Shown: positions 15,003-23,771 of the stretch, piece by piece | Numbering within the stretch: position 1 is the first letter of the stretch | Layout of the letters: the number at the start of each line of letters is the position of its first letter | Source of the DNA: Streptomyces sp. NBC_01481 | GTDB lineage: Bacteria; Actinomycetota; Actinomycetes; Streptomycetales; Streptomycetaceae | DNA: 64,000 nt | NCBI RefSeq assembly: GCF_026339995.1 | Contig: NZ_JAPEPT010000001.1 | Coordinates: 62,001-126,000, forward strand | Direction of reading: 5' to 3' | The notes under the pieces: model-generated | Databases searched by the model: none | Told to the model about the DNA's origin: nothing | The model's input: only the letters and a program-made list of their open reading frames with translations | Translations under genes and position numbers: made by a program

Positions 15003-16001
15003 ATGGCAACCCGTGCCGTTGCCCGCCGTCAGTCCGACTCCAGTGGGACTGGCAGGGCAAGCAGCGTTCGCGCCGTGGGCGGGGAGATCGCCGACCGCGA
15101 CCTGGTCGGCATGTACCTCGATGAGATCGCGCGTACGCCGCTGCTCGATGCCGCCAAGGAAGTCGAGCTGTCCCAGACCATCGAGGCGGGTGTGTACGCC
15201 CGGCAGATCCTCGACAAAGAGGTCGAGAGCGATGCGGGCGGTGCCACGCGCGAAGAGCTCGAGGCGCTGGTCACAGAGGGCGAGCGCGCCAAGGACGTCT
15301 TCATCCGCTCCAACCTCCGGCTCGTGGTGGCCGTGGCCAGGCGCTATCCGCGCAGCGGGCTGCCCCTCCTCGACCTGATCCAGGAGGGCAATGCCGGCCT
15401 GGTGCGCGCGGTCGAGAAGTTCGACTACGCCAAGGGCTTCAAGTTCTCCACGTACGCCACGTGGTGGATCCGCCAGGCGATCACCCGCTCCATAGCGGAC
15501 CAGTCCCGGACCATCCGGCTCCCCGTCCACCTGGTGGAGGAGCTCGGACGCATCCGACGTGTCCAGCGCGAGTTCAACAGGGAAAAGGGCCGCGAGCCGG
15601 AGCCGGCCGAGGTCGCCAAGGAGCTCGGCTCGACGCCCGAGCGCGTCATCGATGTGCTCGACTGGGCACGCGACCCCGTCAGCCTGAACATGGCGGTGGA
15701 CGACGCGGGCGAGACGCAGTTCGGCGATCTGCTCGAGGACACGTCGGCCATCTCGCCGGAGCAGTCGGTGCTGTCGCTGCTGCGCAGCGAGGGGCTGGAG
15801 GACCTGATCGGCAAGCTCGATCACCGTACGGCCTCGATCATCCGCATGCGGTACGGCATCGAGGACGGCCGGGAGCGCACGCTGACGGAGGTCGGCAAGC
15901 AGCACGGCCTGACGCGGGAGCGGATCCGGCAGATCGAGAAGCACGCGCTGCTGGAGCTGAAGCGGATGGCGCGGGACACGGGCTTCGACGCGGCGGCGTA
16001 A
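15003..16001 (+). CDS. hrdD: Group 2 RNA polymerase sigma factor, HrdD type
   Basis: A 332-residue sigma-70 family protein without the large region 1.1 of the primary sigma. Region 1.2 is DRDLVGMYLDEIARTPLL. Region 2.1-2.2 has SNLRLVVAVARRYP and LPLLDLIQEGN. Regions 2.3/2.4 (-10 melting and recognition) include KFSTYATWWIRQAI and ADQSRTIRLPVH. Region 4.2 has LTEVGKQHGLTRERIRQIE. The ATG at 15003 has an AAGGGAG site; the in-frame extension to 14841 would run through the SigR promoter. A hairpin terminator follows. Assignment to HrdD rather than HrdA rests on sequence feel, the promoter and recalled gene order. Confidence 0.87.
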   Translation: MATRAVARRQSDSSGTGRASSVRAVGGEIADRDLVGMYLDEIARTPLLDAAKEVELSQTIEAGVYARQILDKEVESDAGGATREELEALVTEGERAKDVFIRSNLRLVVAVARRYPRSGLPLLDLIQEGNAGLVRAVEKFDYAKGFKFSTYATWWIRQAITRSIADQSRTIRLPVHLVEELGRIRRVQREFNREKGREPEPAEVAKELGSTPERVIDVLDWARDPVSLNMAVDDAGETQFGDLLEDTSAISPEQSVLSLLRSEGLEDLIGKLDHRTASIIRMRYGIEDGRERTLTEVGKQHGLTRERIRQIEKHALLELKRMARDTGFDAAA

Positions 16002-16027
16002 GCGCCCCGCGAATGGCCCCCTGAAGC

Positions 16028-16062
16028 GGACCCCAGTACCCTCCCCCCCGGTGCTGGGGTCC
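16028..16062. terminator. Hairpin between hrdD and the convergent WYL regulator
   Basis: GGACCCCAGTACC (16028-16040) pairs with GGTGCTGGGGTCC (16050-16062) across a C-rich loop, with one mismatch. It lies between two convergent stops. Confidence 0.82.
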
Positions 16063-16082
16063 TTCCCTGTCCGGACCGACGG

Positions 16083-17045
16083 TCAGCGCGCCGTCGTGGC
16101 GCGGGTCAGGCGCGCGCCCAGGTCCGTCATGTACTCCGCGAGGCTCCTCGGGCCGTGGACCGTGAACTCGCAGTCCACCAGCGCCAGTCGGAGCGCCAGC
16201 CACTCCAGTGAGTCCGCCGCCCTCGTGCGCAGGCGGCAGGTCTCCTCGCCAGTCGCCACCGGTACGCCCAGGGTGTCCGGCAGACGCGCGGCGACGAACG
16301 ACGCCGGAGCCTCGAAGCTCACGTCGATGTCGAGCTCCGGCTGCCGGGACATCGTGTGCCCCAGCAGTTCCGCGGCGCTGCCCGTCGGCAGCTCCCGCGG
16401 AACGAAGCGCGCCCCCGTGGCGAAGGCCTCCGAGACCCGGTCGACACGGAACGTACGCCAGTCCTCGCGCCCGAGGTCGTACGCGACGAGATACCACCGG
16501 CGGCCCGTCGACACGAGGCGATACGGCTCGGCCTGCCGTTTGGTCTGAGTCCCGTCGCCCGCGCGGTAGCCGAAGCGAAGGCGTTCACGCCCCGTCGCAG
16601 CGCCCGCGATGACCGTCAGCGTGTGCGGGTCGATGGTCGCGCCGTCGCCGCGGGTCAGCGGAATCGTCGCCGCCTGGAGGGTGGTGACCCGGTGGCGCAG
16701 CCGGGACGGCAGCACCTGTTCCAGTTTGGCGAGGGCCCGTACGGAGGCCTCCTCGATGCCTTCGATGGCATGGCCCGCGCCCGCCCGCAGGCCGACCGCG
16801 ATCGCGACGGCCTCCTCGTCGTCGAGGAGCAGCGGCGGCATCGCGGCGCCTGCGACCAGGCGGTAGCCGCCGATCGCCCCCTTGGTCGCCTCGACCGGAT
16901 AGCCGAGGTCGCGCAGCCGGTCGATGTCGCGCCGGATGGTGCGCGGGCTCACTTCGAGGCGCTCGGCCAGCTCGCTGCCCGGCCACTCGCGCGGAGTCTG
17001 GAGGAGGGAGAGCAGATTGAGGAGTCGTGCCGGAGTGTCCGTCAT
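16083..17045 (-). CDS. HTH/WYL-domain transcriptional regulator
   Basis: A 319-residue regulator. The N-terminal DeoR/HTH_11 winged helix is at residues 6-60 (ARLLNLLSLLQTPREW, then VSPRTIRRDIDRLRDLGYP). The middle and C-terminal parts form the WYL sensor (GRRWYLVAYDLGREDWRTFRVDRV, with the FRVDRV strand). The ATG at 17045 has a GGA-containing site; the start at 17066 would lie in the promoter. Divergent from an MFS exporter with a dyad in the 62-bp spacer, so it likely controls that exporter. WYL domains are thought to sense nucleic acids or small ligands. Confidence 0.86.
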   Translation of the reverse strand: MTDTPARLLNLLSLLQTPREWPGSELAERLEVSPRTIRRDIDRLRDLGYPVEATKGAIGGYRLVAGAAMPPLLLDDEEAVAIAVGLRAGAGHAIEGIEEASVRALAKLEQVLPSRLRHRVTTLQAATIPLTRGDGATIDPHTLTVIAGAATGRERLRFGYRAGDGTQTKRQAEPYRLVSTGRRWYLVAYDLGREDWRTFRVDRVSEAFATGARFVPRELPTGSAAELLGHTMSRQPELDIDVSFEAPASFVAARLPDTLGVPVATGEETCRLRTRAADSLEWLALRLALVDCEFTVHGPRSLAEYMTDLGARLTRATTAR

Positions 17046-17067
17046 GTTTTCCAGGATGCCCGCCATC

Positions 17068-17086
17068 TAGGACATGGTCCGACCTA
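17068..17086. promoter_or_regulatory. Dyad between WYL regulator and MFS exporter
   Basis: GGAC-ATG-GTCC (17070-17080) lies inside an outer TAGG...CCTA pair. A TATATCT sequence that could be the exporter -10 box follows at 17085-17091, leaving only a short leader before the ATG at 17108. Candidate operator. Confidence 0.5.
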
Positions 17087-17107
17087 TATCTACTCTACTT
17101 TCCTCCT

Positions 17108-18619
17108 ATGAGTTCACAGTCCGCCGTACCGGATACGGCTTCAGACCGTCGTCGCTGGATCGCTCTCGCCATCGTCATGACCGCGGCCTTCATGGATCTG
17201 GTCGACGTCACCATCGTCAATATCGCGATCCCGAGCATGGAGCGGGACCTGGGCGCGTCGTTCGGCGCGATCCAGTGGATCACCGCCGGATACGCGCTCG
17301 CCTTCGCCGCCGGTCTGATCACGGGCGGACGACTCGGAGACATCTACGGCCGCAAGCGGCTCTTCCTGATCGGCATCACCGGCTTCACGCTCGCCTCCGC
17401 GCTCTGCGGCTTCGCGGCGGACGAGAACATGCTGGTCGCCTCCCGTCTGCTCCAGGGCGCGACGGCCGCGATGATGGTGCCTCAGGTGCTCGCGATCATC
17501 CATGTCACCTTCCCGGCGCACGAACGCGGCAAGGTCTTCGGAATGTTCGGCGCGGTCATCGGGCTCGGCGCGGTGTCCGGGCCGCTGCTCGGCGCGCTGC
17601 TGACTCAGTGGAACCTCTTCGGCCTCGAATGGCGGCCGATCTTCCTCATCAACCTGCCCGTCGGTATCGCGGGCGTCATCCTGGGCCGCAAGTACATCAT
17701 CGAGTCCCGCGCCCCGAAGGCGCTCCGGCTCGACCTGGTCGGCGTCGCGCTGGCCACAACCGGACTGCTGATGCTGATCTATCCGCTGACGCGCGGCCGT
17801 GAGCTGGGCTGGCCGCTGTGGGGTCATCTGTGCATGGCCGGCAGCCTGCTCGTCTTCGCCGTCTTCGTGGCGTACGAGAAGAGGAAGACCCGCAAGGACG
17901 GTTCGCCGCTGGTCGAGCTGTCGCTGTTCAAGGTGAAGAGTTTCGCCGCGGGCATCGCCGTGCAACTCACGTTCGGCATCGCCTGCGGGATCTTCTTCCT
18001 GGTCTGGACGCTCTACATGCAGATAGGTCTCGGCTGGTCGCCGCTGCGGGCCGGGCTCACCGGGGTGCCGTTCTCCATCGCCGTGTCCACGGCGGCTGGG
18101 CTGTCCGTCCAGAAGCTGGTGCCGCGCTTCGGCCGCAAGGTCCTCCAGGCGGGCGCGCTGACGATGGCCACGGGTCTGGTCCTCTACATCTGGGAGGCCG
18201 GGCGGTACGGCACGGCGATCCACTCCTGGCAGATGGTGCTGCCCCTGGCGGTCATGGGTGCCGGGATGGGGCTGATCGTGGCGCCGCTGACGGACGCGGT
18301 CCTCTCGGACGTACCGCGCGAGCACTCGGGCTCGGCGTCCGGGCTGATCAACACGACGATGCAGATGGGCAACGCGCTCGGGCTCGGTCTGGTGTCGGTC
18401 GTCTTCTTCGGGTCGATCGACGACCGGATGGCGCCGAGTGCGGTCGGGAAGGCGTTCGGGGACGCGTTCCAGAACTCGCTGTGGTGGGTCGTGGCGGTGC
18501 TGGCCGTGATCTTCGTGGTGATGTTCGCGCTGCCGGCGCGGCCGAAGCAGCATGTGGAGGGAGCCGAGTCGGAGCTTCCGGAGGACTCCGCGGAGGCGGA
18601 GCCCGCGCTCGCTCACTGA
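17108..18619 (+). CDS. MFS transporter, DHA2 family
   Basis: A 503-residue multidrug exporter with the DHA2 first-helix motif MDLVDVTIVNIAIPSM and motif A (GGRLGDIYGRKRLF), and length typical of 14 helices. Start ATG at 17108; no Shine-Dalgarno site is visible, and a -10-like box about 17-23 bases upstream suggests a very short leader. It is divergent from the WYL regulator and followed by a strong hairpin. Substrate unknown. Confidence 0.87.
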   Translation: MSSQSAVPDTASDRRRWIALAIVMTAAFMDLVDVTIVNIAIPSMERDLGASFGAIQWITAGYALAFAAGLITGGRLGDIYGRKRLFLIGITGFTLASALCGFAADENMLVASRLLQGATAAMMVPQVLAIIHVTFPAHERGKVFGMFGAVIGLGAVSGPLLGALLTQWNLFGLEWRPIFLINLPVGIAGVILGRKYIIESRAPKALRLDLVGVALATTGLLMLIYPLTRGRELGWPLWGHLCMAGSLLVFAVFVAYEKRKTRKDGSPLVELSLFKVKSFAAGIAVQLTFGIACGIFFLVWTLYMQIGLGWSPLRAGLTGVPFSIAVSTAAGLSVQKLVPRFGRKVLQAGALTMATGLVLYIWEAGRYGTAIHSWQMVLPLAVMGAGMGLIVAPLTDAVLSDVPREHSGSASGLINTTMQMGNALGLGLVSVVFFGSIDDRMAPSAVGKAFGDAFQNSLWWVVAVLAVIFVVMFALPARPKQHVEGAESELPEDSAEAEPALAH

Positions 18620-18658
18620 GGCGGTCGAAGGACTCGGGTACCCGGATTACCCGGATAC

Positions 18659-18700
18659 GGGCCCGGCCCGGGACGCGTGGATGCGTTCCGGGCCGGGCCC
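18659..18700 (+). terminator. Hairpin after the MFS gene
   Basis: GGGCCCGGCCCGG (18659-18671) pairs perfectly with CCGGGCCGGGCCC (18688-18700), with a small inner stem in the loop. It separates the exporter from the deoR-type gene. Confidence 0.85.
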
Positions 18701-18749
18701 CGTTCCGTGCCGTATCTGTTCAGGCCGCGCAACGGACGTACTCTGCTGG

Positions 18750-18765
18750 CGAAACCACAGGTTCG
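18750..18765. promoter_or_regulatory. Possible operator upstream of the DeoR regulator
   Basis: CGAAACC-ACA-GGTTCG forms a near-perfect dyad (one bulged A) 25 bp before the ATG at 18790. Position suggests autoregulation; the binding protein is not shown by the sequence. Confidence 0.4.
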
Positions 18766-18789
18766 GGCATGGAGCGGATGTAAACCCAC

Positions 18790-19551
18790 ATGTACGCACC
18801 GGAGCGCCAGCAGGAGATCCTGCGCCTGGCCCGCGACGGCGGCCGCGTCGACGTGCTTTCCCTCGCCAAGGAGTTCCAGGTCACCGCCGAGACCATCCGG
18901 CGTGACCTCGAGGCCCTGGACCGGGCCGGGCTCGTCAAGCGCGTGCACGGAGGCGCCATCCCGGCCGGGCGGCTCGACTTCGAACCCGCTCTCGCCGAGC
19001 GCGATTCCACCGCGGCGGACGAGCGGGACCGCATCGCACATGCGGCACTCGCCGAACTGCCCACCGGCGGCAGCGTGATCCTCGACGCTGGGTCCACCGT
19101 GGCCCGCCTCGCCGCGGCCCTCCCACTGGAGTGCTCGCTCACCGTCGTCACCCACGCCCTGCCCGTCGCGGTGCGCCTCGCCGACCATCCCGGCATCGAC
19201 CTCCACCTGGTCGGCGGCCGGGTCAGGCACCGTACGCGCGCCGCCGTCGACGCGTGGGCGCTGCGGGCCTACCGAGAGATCCACGCGGACGTCGTCTTCC
19301 TCGGCACCGACGGCTTTTCTGTCGTCGGCGGACTCACCACACCCGACCTCTCCGAGGCCGCCGTCAGACGCGCGATCGTCTCGGCGGCCCGGCGTGTGGT
19401 GCTGCTCGCCGACTCGGCCAAGCACGGGCAGTCGCACTTCGCCCGCTTCGGTGACCTCACCGACGTCGACCTGCTCATCACCGACAGCGGGCTCAGCCCC
19501 GAGGACGCCGGGGCGATCGAGGCCGCTGGGACGGCCGTCGTACGCGTCTGA
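18790..19551 (+). CDS. DeoR/GlpR family regulator of sugar metabolism, FruR-like
   Basis: A 253-residue regulator. Residues 6-58 are the DeoR winged helix (RQQEILRLARDGGRVDV, then VTAETIRRDLEALDRAGLVKRVHGG). Residues 75-230 form the sugar-phosphate-sensing DeoRC domain, with ILDAGSTVARLA, LVGGRVRHRT and FLGTDGFSVVGGLTTPD. In Streptomyces this type usually sits directly upstream of 1-phosphofructokinase and fructose PTS genes. Here the next gene is a DUF6227 protein on the opposite strand, so the regulator is an orphan. No clear ribosome-binding site. Confidence 0.85.
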   Translation: MYAPERQQEILRLARDGGRVDVLSLAKEFQVTAETIRRDLEALDRAGLVKRVHGGAIPAGRLDFEPALAERDSTAADERDRIAHAALAELPTGGSVILDAGSTVARLAAALPLECSLTVVTHALPVAVRLADHPGIDLHLVGGRVRHRTRAAVDAWALRAYREIHADVVFLGTDGFSVVGGLTTPDLSEAAVRRAIVSAARRVVLLADSAKHGQSHFARFGDLTDVDLLITDSGLSPEDAGAIEAAGTAVVRV

Positions 19552-19575
19552 ACCCGGCGCCGGACCGCGGCGAGG

Positions 19576-20349
19576 TCAGCGCACCCGCGCGCGCAGTTCC
19601 ATCGCGTCGCGCGCGGTGCGCTCCGCGTCGTAGACCTCGCACATGTGGCGGCCGTCCGGCGTCGCCGTGTGCTCCACCTCCCACAGGCTCGTCTCGGTGC
19701 CGTCGAGGAGCAGGAACGCGTGCTCGTAGAGCGTGAAGCCCGCGTCCTTGCCCGCCACCTGGCACTGGCGGCCGAAGACCTGCGTGATGTGGTGGGCGAA
19801 CGCCGCCCGCAGCAGGCTCGCGGTCTCCTCGCCCGGCCGGTCGGCGTTCTCCGCGCGGCGCAGCACGCGGCGGGCGTGGTCCGCGGAGTCCTCCGGGACG
19901 TACATCCTCGGGAGCGGGGTCGCGGGCGGCGCCATCAGGCTGGACAGGAGTTCCCAGTCCGCGTCCAGATCCACGTCGAGCCCCGCGTCCGCGCCGCCCG
20001 CACCGTCGCCCCCGTGCCCGGCGAAGCCCGGGAAACCGGCGGGCAGCCGCGAGGCGGCGAGACGGACCTCCGACTCCTCGTTGTACAGCTCGTGCTGCTC
20101 GGAGCCGTCGCGTCCGGTGTTGTGCACCAGCTCCCACAGCACGAGTGAGCTGCCGTCTCTGAGGAGATAGGCGTGCCGGTATGTCGCGCGGTGCAGCGCG
20201 GCGCTGTGGTGCGAGGAGTGCAGCGAACTGGCGTGCGCCAGCGCCGAATCGAGCCGTTCGACCGTCGAGTCGGGCAGGTCGAACGAGTTGAGCGCCCGCC
20301 CCAGGAGTCGCTCGAGGTGCGTCTCGGTTGTCTCGTACGGATCGTTCAA
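19576..20349 (-). CDS. DUF6227 family protein
   Basis: A 257-residue protein of a Streptomyces-specific family with two similar halves: YRHAYLLRDGSSLVLWELVHNT (about residues 57-78) and LYEHAFLLLDGTETSLWEVEHT in the second half, ending in PDGRHMCEVYD. The internal duplication and a Gly/Asp-rich linker between the halves are visible. Function unknown; no catalytic or binding motif. The start is a TTG (20349) with GGAGAC seven bases before, since no ATG or GTG fits the conserved PYETTExHLxRLLGRALNSF opening. Confidence 0.8.
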   Translation of the reverse strand: MNDPYETTETHLERLLGRALNSFDLPDSTVERLDSALAHASSLHSSHHSAALHRATYRHAYLLRDGSSLVLWELVHNTGRDGSEQHELYNEESEVRLAASRLPAGFPGFAGHGGDGAGGADAGLDVDLDADWELLSSLMAPPATPLPRMYVPEDSADHARRVLRRAENADRPGEETASLLRAAFAHHITQVFGRQCQVAGKDAGFTLYEHAFLLLDGTETSLWEVEHTATPDGRHMCEVYDAERTARDAMELRARVR

Positions 20350-20493
20350 GATGGGTCTCCAGGCCGTCGCCGCAAGTCACTTGGTGGTTGCTAAACGTAG
20401 CCCCTGGGTCTGACAACGCGTCCGGGGTTCAGGAAAACGAAGGGGAACTGGGCGAAGTTCCCGCGCCTTTGGGCAACTGGCTTGTCCCCTACG

Positions 20494-21582
20494 TCAGTCG
20501 ATGTCGTACAGGTCCCGGTACGAAGGGAAGACCCCGCCCGGACCCTCCACACCCCGGGCCGCGAGGACCGCGCGGACGATCGCCCGGGTCACCACGTCTG
20601 CGCCCGCTGCCAGTACCTCGTTGAGGGCGAGCGGACTGGCCTCGTCGAGCGGTACGGCGCCCGTGGCCAGGGCGAAGACCGTGTCCCCGTCGTTGAGGAG
20701 ATGGACCGGGCGTACGGCGCGCGCGATGCCGTCGTGTGCCGTGCCCGCGAGCTTCTGCGCCTGCGCGCGGGTGAGAACGGCGTCAGTGGCGACCACGGCG
20801 AGGGTGGTGTTGAGCGGGGGAGGGGCATTCTGCTCGCGTGCCTCGGTGAGGCGGAGCTGGGCCGCCGCGTGCACGTCGGGGGAGGGATAGGCGACGCGGC
20901 CCGCGAAGTACGACCCGTACAGCGCACCCGTCAGCGGATCCACCGCCGAGCCGGCGGCGTTGGCCACGACCAGCGCGGCAACGGTGATCCCGGAGTCCAG
21001 GACCGCGCTCGCCGTGCCGACCCCGCCCTTGAACTGCCCGACCACGGCACCGGTGCCCGCGCCGACGCCACCCTCCTCGACCGGCGCGCCCTCGTCCGTA
21101 CGGGCTGCCGCCTCGACAGCGGCCCGTCCCGTCGTGGCGTCCGGTCTGGCCCGCCAGTCGCCGCCGCGGCCCAGGTCGAACACGCATGCCGCGGGGACGA
21201 CCGGCACCACCTGCGAGGGGTCGGGGCCGACGCGGACGCCGCGGCCGTGCTCCTCCAGCCACGCCATCACACCGGCGGCCGATTCGAGGCCGTACGCGCT
21301 GCCGCCGGTCAGGACGACCGCTTCGACGCGCTGGACGAGATTGCGCGGGTCGAGGGCGTCGGTCTCGCGGGTGCCGGGGCCGCCGCCCCGTACATCCACG
21401 GCGGCGATCGCGCCGCCCGCGGGGGCGAGGACGACGGTGGTGCCGCTGAGCGCGCGCTCGCCGGGCACGCGCGCGTGGCCGACGTGGAGCCCGGCCACAT
21501 CCGTCAGCCCACCCGCCCGGCCGTTCGTCGGCCCGTCCGCCGGGCCGTCTGTCGGTGTGTCATGTGCTGCCATGAGAACCAT
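20494..21582 (-). CDS. P1 (DmpA/S58) family peptidase
   Basis: A 362-residue Ntn-type peptidase or amidase that activates itself by internal cleavage. The N-terminal part has GLHVGHAR and RGGGPGTRETDAL; the middle has VLTGGSAYGLESAAGVM and GRVGQFKGGVGTAS-like Gly-rich loops. The PPPLNTTLAVVATDAVL segment carries the expected cleavage site and N-terminal Thr nucleophile. The frame is open much further upstream (to 21984) but only as a shadow of the LtrA gene. I use the ATG at 21582; 21573 is an alternative. No strong ribosome-binding site. Confidence 0.85.
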   Translation of the reverse strand: MVLMAAHDTPTDGPADGPTNGRAGGLTDVAGLHVGHARVPGERALSGTTVVLAPAGGAIAAVDVRGGGPGTRETDALDPRNLVQRVEAVVLTGGSAYGLESAAGVMAWLEEHGRGVRVGPDPSQVVPVVPAACVFDLGRGGDWRARPDATTGRAAVEAAARTDEGAPVEEGGVGAGTGAVVGQFKGGVGTASAVLDSGITVAALVVANAAGSAVDPLTGALYGSYFAGRVAYPSPDVHAAAQLRLTEAREQNAPPPLNTTLAVVATDAVLTRAQAQKLAGTAHDGIARAVRPVHLLNDGDTVFALATGAVPLDEASPLALNEVLAAGADVVTRAIVRAVLAARGVEGPGGVFPSYRDLYDID

Positions 21583-21641
21583 GCGTACCACGGGACTTGG
21601 CGTGACGCCCGGGGGCGGGACGGTCCCGCCCGTGGCGTCGG

Positions 21642-22847
21642 TCACGCCGCGGCCGCCGTCCGGGCGGTGAGCGTGACGCCGACCGCGACCGCTGCCGCCG
21701 CCACGAAACCGGCTGCCAGGACTGCCCAGTCGCCCGCGAACGTACAGGCGAGGATCGCCGCCGCGGTGACGGGAAGGATCAGCTGCTGCGCGGCGCCCTC
21801 CTTGAAATAACGCGCGTGCAGGGCCCACACCAGCAGCATGAACACGGCGGACGGGACGGTGACGGCAGCCGACGCGGCGATGGTGGAGATATGCGCCGTG
21901 CCCACGGCCTGCTCGACCGCCACCTCGATGCCCGCGCCGATCGCCGCGGCCGACGCGAAGATCCCGTAGTGGCCGTAACCCCACAGGAATCCCTCCTTGC
22001 TGGAAGTGAGACGGTCATGGGCCGGAACGACGAAGTAGATCCACCAGGCGGCGAAGACGATGAGGAGTCCGCCCCCGGCGATCGGCAGCAGATCGCCCAG
22101 CGCCTCGTTCTCGTCGACGCCGGACTTCACTGCGACGGTGGCCGCGGCGATCGTCTCGCCGAGCACGATGATGGTGAACAGGCCGTAGCGCTCGGCGATG
22201 TGGTGCGGGTGCCAATTGGTGTGGAAGTCCTTCTCCGCGTACGCCGGTACGCACATCTCGGCGATCGCCATCACCAGGAAGATCCAGCCCCGGGCCGACT
22301 CGGGCGCGAACAGCAGGGCGCTCCAGCCGATCTGGCAGAGGATCACGCCGCCCGCGTACCGCAGTGCCATGGTCCGCTCGGCGCCTGAAGCGGACCGCGC
22401 GGCCCTCAGCCACTGCGAGGTCAGCGCGATGCGCATCACGATGTAGCCCAGCCAGACGACCAGGAAGTCATGGTCCTCGAAGGCGCGCGTGACTCCGGCG
22501 GAGAGGATCAGGACTCCGGCGATCTGTACGAGGGTGACCACACGGTAGAGGGCGTCGTCGTTGTCGTACGCCGACGAGAACCAGGTGAAGTTCATCCACG
22601 CCCACCAGACGGCGAAGAACACCATCACGTAACTGAAAACGCCGTCCCCCACGTGGTCCTCGGCGAGGGCATGCACCAGCTGCACACCGGCCTGGGCGAT
22701 CGCGACGACGAAACAGAGGTCGAAGAACAGCTCAAGAGGCGTGGCGGCCCGGTGTTCCTCGTCACGCCGCCTGGCGACGAGCGGCCGCAGGGGGCTCGAC
22801 GGGTTCGACGACGTCGGTGGCCGGTCGGCGCCGGGCGTGTGAGTCAT
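21642..22847 (-). CDS. ltrA: Low temperature requirement protein A (LtrA) family membrane protein
   Basis: A 401-residue multi-pass membrane protein. Family hallmarks are the opening ATPLELFFDLCFVVAIAQ and the central HIAERYGLFTIIVLGETI, plus WWIYFVVPAHDRL. About ten hydrophobic segments can be counted. The role in Streptomyces is not established. The family name comes from a Listeria low-temperature phenotype. Its start at 22847 faces the small gene at 23009; the longer frame to 23096 is a shadow. It ends over the start of the P1-peptidase region, with which it may be co-transcribed. Confidence 0.82.
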   Translation of the reverse strand: MTHTPGADRPPTSSNPSSPLRPLVARRRDEEHRAATPLELFFDLCFVVAIAQAGVQLVHALAEDHVGDGVFSYVMVFFAVWWAWMNFTWFSSAYDNDDALYRVVTLVQIAGVLILSAGVTRAFEDHDFLVVWLGYIVMRIALTSQWLRAARSASGAERTMALRYAGGVILCQIGWSALLFAPESARGWIFLVMAIAEMCVPAYAEKDFHTNWHPHHIAERYGLFTIIVLGETIAAATVAVKSGVDENEALGDLLPIAGGGLLIVFAAWWIYFVVPAHDRLTSSKEGFLWGYGHYGIFASAAAIGAGIEVAVEQAVGTAHISTIAASAAVTVPSAVFMLLVWALHARYFKEGAAQQLILPVTAAAILACTFAGDWAVLAAGFVAAAAVAVGVTLTARTAAAA

Positions 22848-23008
22848 GCGCCAAGCACAGCAGAGGGTGAGCGAGGGACCCCGGAGACGCGCGAAGAACC
22901 GGGACGGGCCGGGCGGAAGCGCCAGGGCGCTTCGCCCACGCTCGGGCGGGACCGCCGGATCGCCTCGACCGCGCCGACGGACCTCGCCCGCCGCCGTACC
23001 CTGGACGT

Positions 23009-23212
23009 ATGAGCACCGCCCCCGCCCCCGGACCGCGTGATGCGGAGCAGCCGCGGCAGCAGTCCCCACGACCGCAACTGATCTTCGACGATCCACTGGA
23101 CCAGCAATCCTCGGACGATACGGACCGGGGGTGGGGCGAGCGGCCTCTCGCGGGCGGCGACAGTGCGGCCGATCTGGCGCGCTTCCTCGACGAGAAGCCG
23201 CCCCACCACTGA
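23009..23212 (+). CDS. Small conserved-looking acidic protein, function unknown
   Basis: A 67-residue hydrophilic protein with a Pro/Gln-rich N-terminus and the core LIFDDPLDQQSSDDTDRGWG, ending SADLARFLDEKPPHH. Codon use has the high third-position GC of real genes. A TACCCT box lies seven bases before the ATG with no room for a Shine-Dalgarno site, so the mRNA is probably leaderless. Divergent from LtrA and convergent with mscL (7 bp between stops). I do not recognise a domain. Confidence 0.7.
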   Translation: MSTAPAPGPRDAEQPRQQSPRPQLIFDDPLDQQSSDDTDRGWGERPLAGGDSAADLARFLDEKPPHH

Positions 23213-23219
23213 GCTTTCG

Positions 23220-23687
23220 CTACTGCTGGTCGTGCCCTGAACCCCGCTGGGCCACAACGGCGTCCCGGATCTCCTTCAGAACTTCGAGCTCGGTCAGCTC
23301 GACCACTTCCTTCGCGCCTTCCTTGGCCGCGTCCCGGGCGGCCCGCCTGGCCAGGTACTTCGACATGGGCAGCACCATCAGGAAGTAGACGACGGCCGCT
23401 GTGATCACGAAGGTCAGCGTGGCGCTGAGCACCGAGCCCCACAGGATCTTGATGCCGTCGACCTCGCCGTTCACCACCTTGCAGGTGCCCTTCAGGCAGT
23501 AGGTGTACGCATCCAGCTCCTGCGTGCCGAACGCTCCGACCACCGGGTTGATCACGCCCTTCACCACAGAATTCACGATCTGGGTGAACGCCGCGCCGAT
23601 GACGACGGCGACGGCCAGGTCGATCACATTGCCGCGCATCAGGAAGGCTTTGAAGCCCTCCAGGACGCTGACCTTCTTCTCGCTCAC
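23220..23687 (-). CDS. mscL: Large-conductance mechanosensitive channel
   Basis: A 155-residue homopentameric membrane channel that opens at high membrane tension to release solutes on osmotic downshock. The first helix carries the hallmark [20 protein letters not shown] with the pore-constriction region, then the periplasmic loop (with two Cys) and TM2 [20 protein letters not shown]. The C-terminal helix is [14 protein letters not shown]. Slightly longer than E. coli MscL (136), as in other actinomycetes. Confidence 0.95.
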   Translation of the reverse strand: MSEKKVSVLEGFKAFLMRGNVIDLAVAVVIGAAFTQIVNSVVKGVINPVVGAFGTQELDAYTYCLKGTCKVVNGEVDGIKILWGSVLSATLTFVITAAVVYFLMVLPMSKYLARRAARDAAKEGAKEVVELTELEVLKEIRDAVVAQRGSGHDQQ

Positions 23688-23771
23688 CGCTGAGCCTCTC
23701 TACGCACGTGCAGGTCATGGAGCCAAACTCTCCGCAACCTACGGCACGACGTGACCGCGCTGTCCGACAGG

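Noticed and set aside
1461..18619. Three exporters with regulators read as one resistance island
   Set aside because: Each has its own divergent or upstream regulator, operator and terminator, and they are separated by housekeeping-type genes such as hrdD.
20494..21984. Long minus-strand frame extending the P1 peptidase by 134 codons
   Set aside because: The extension is Arg/Gly-rich, overlaps the end of the LtrA gene in another frame and lacks any family similarity.
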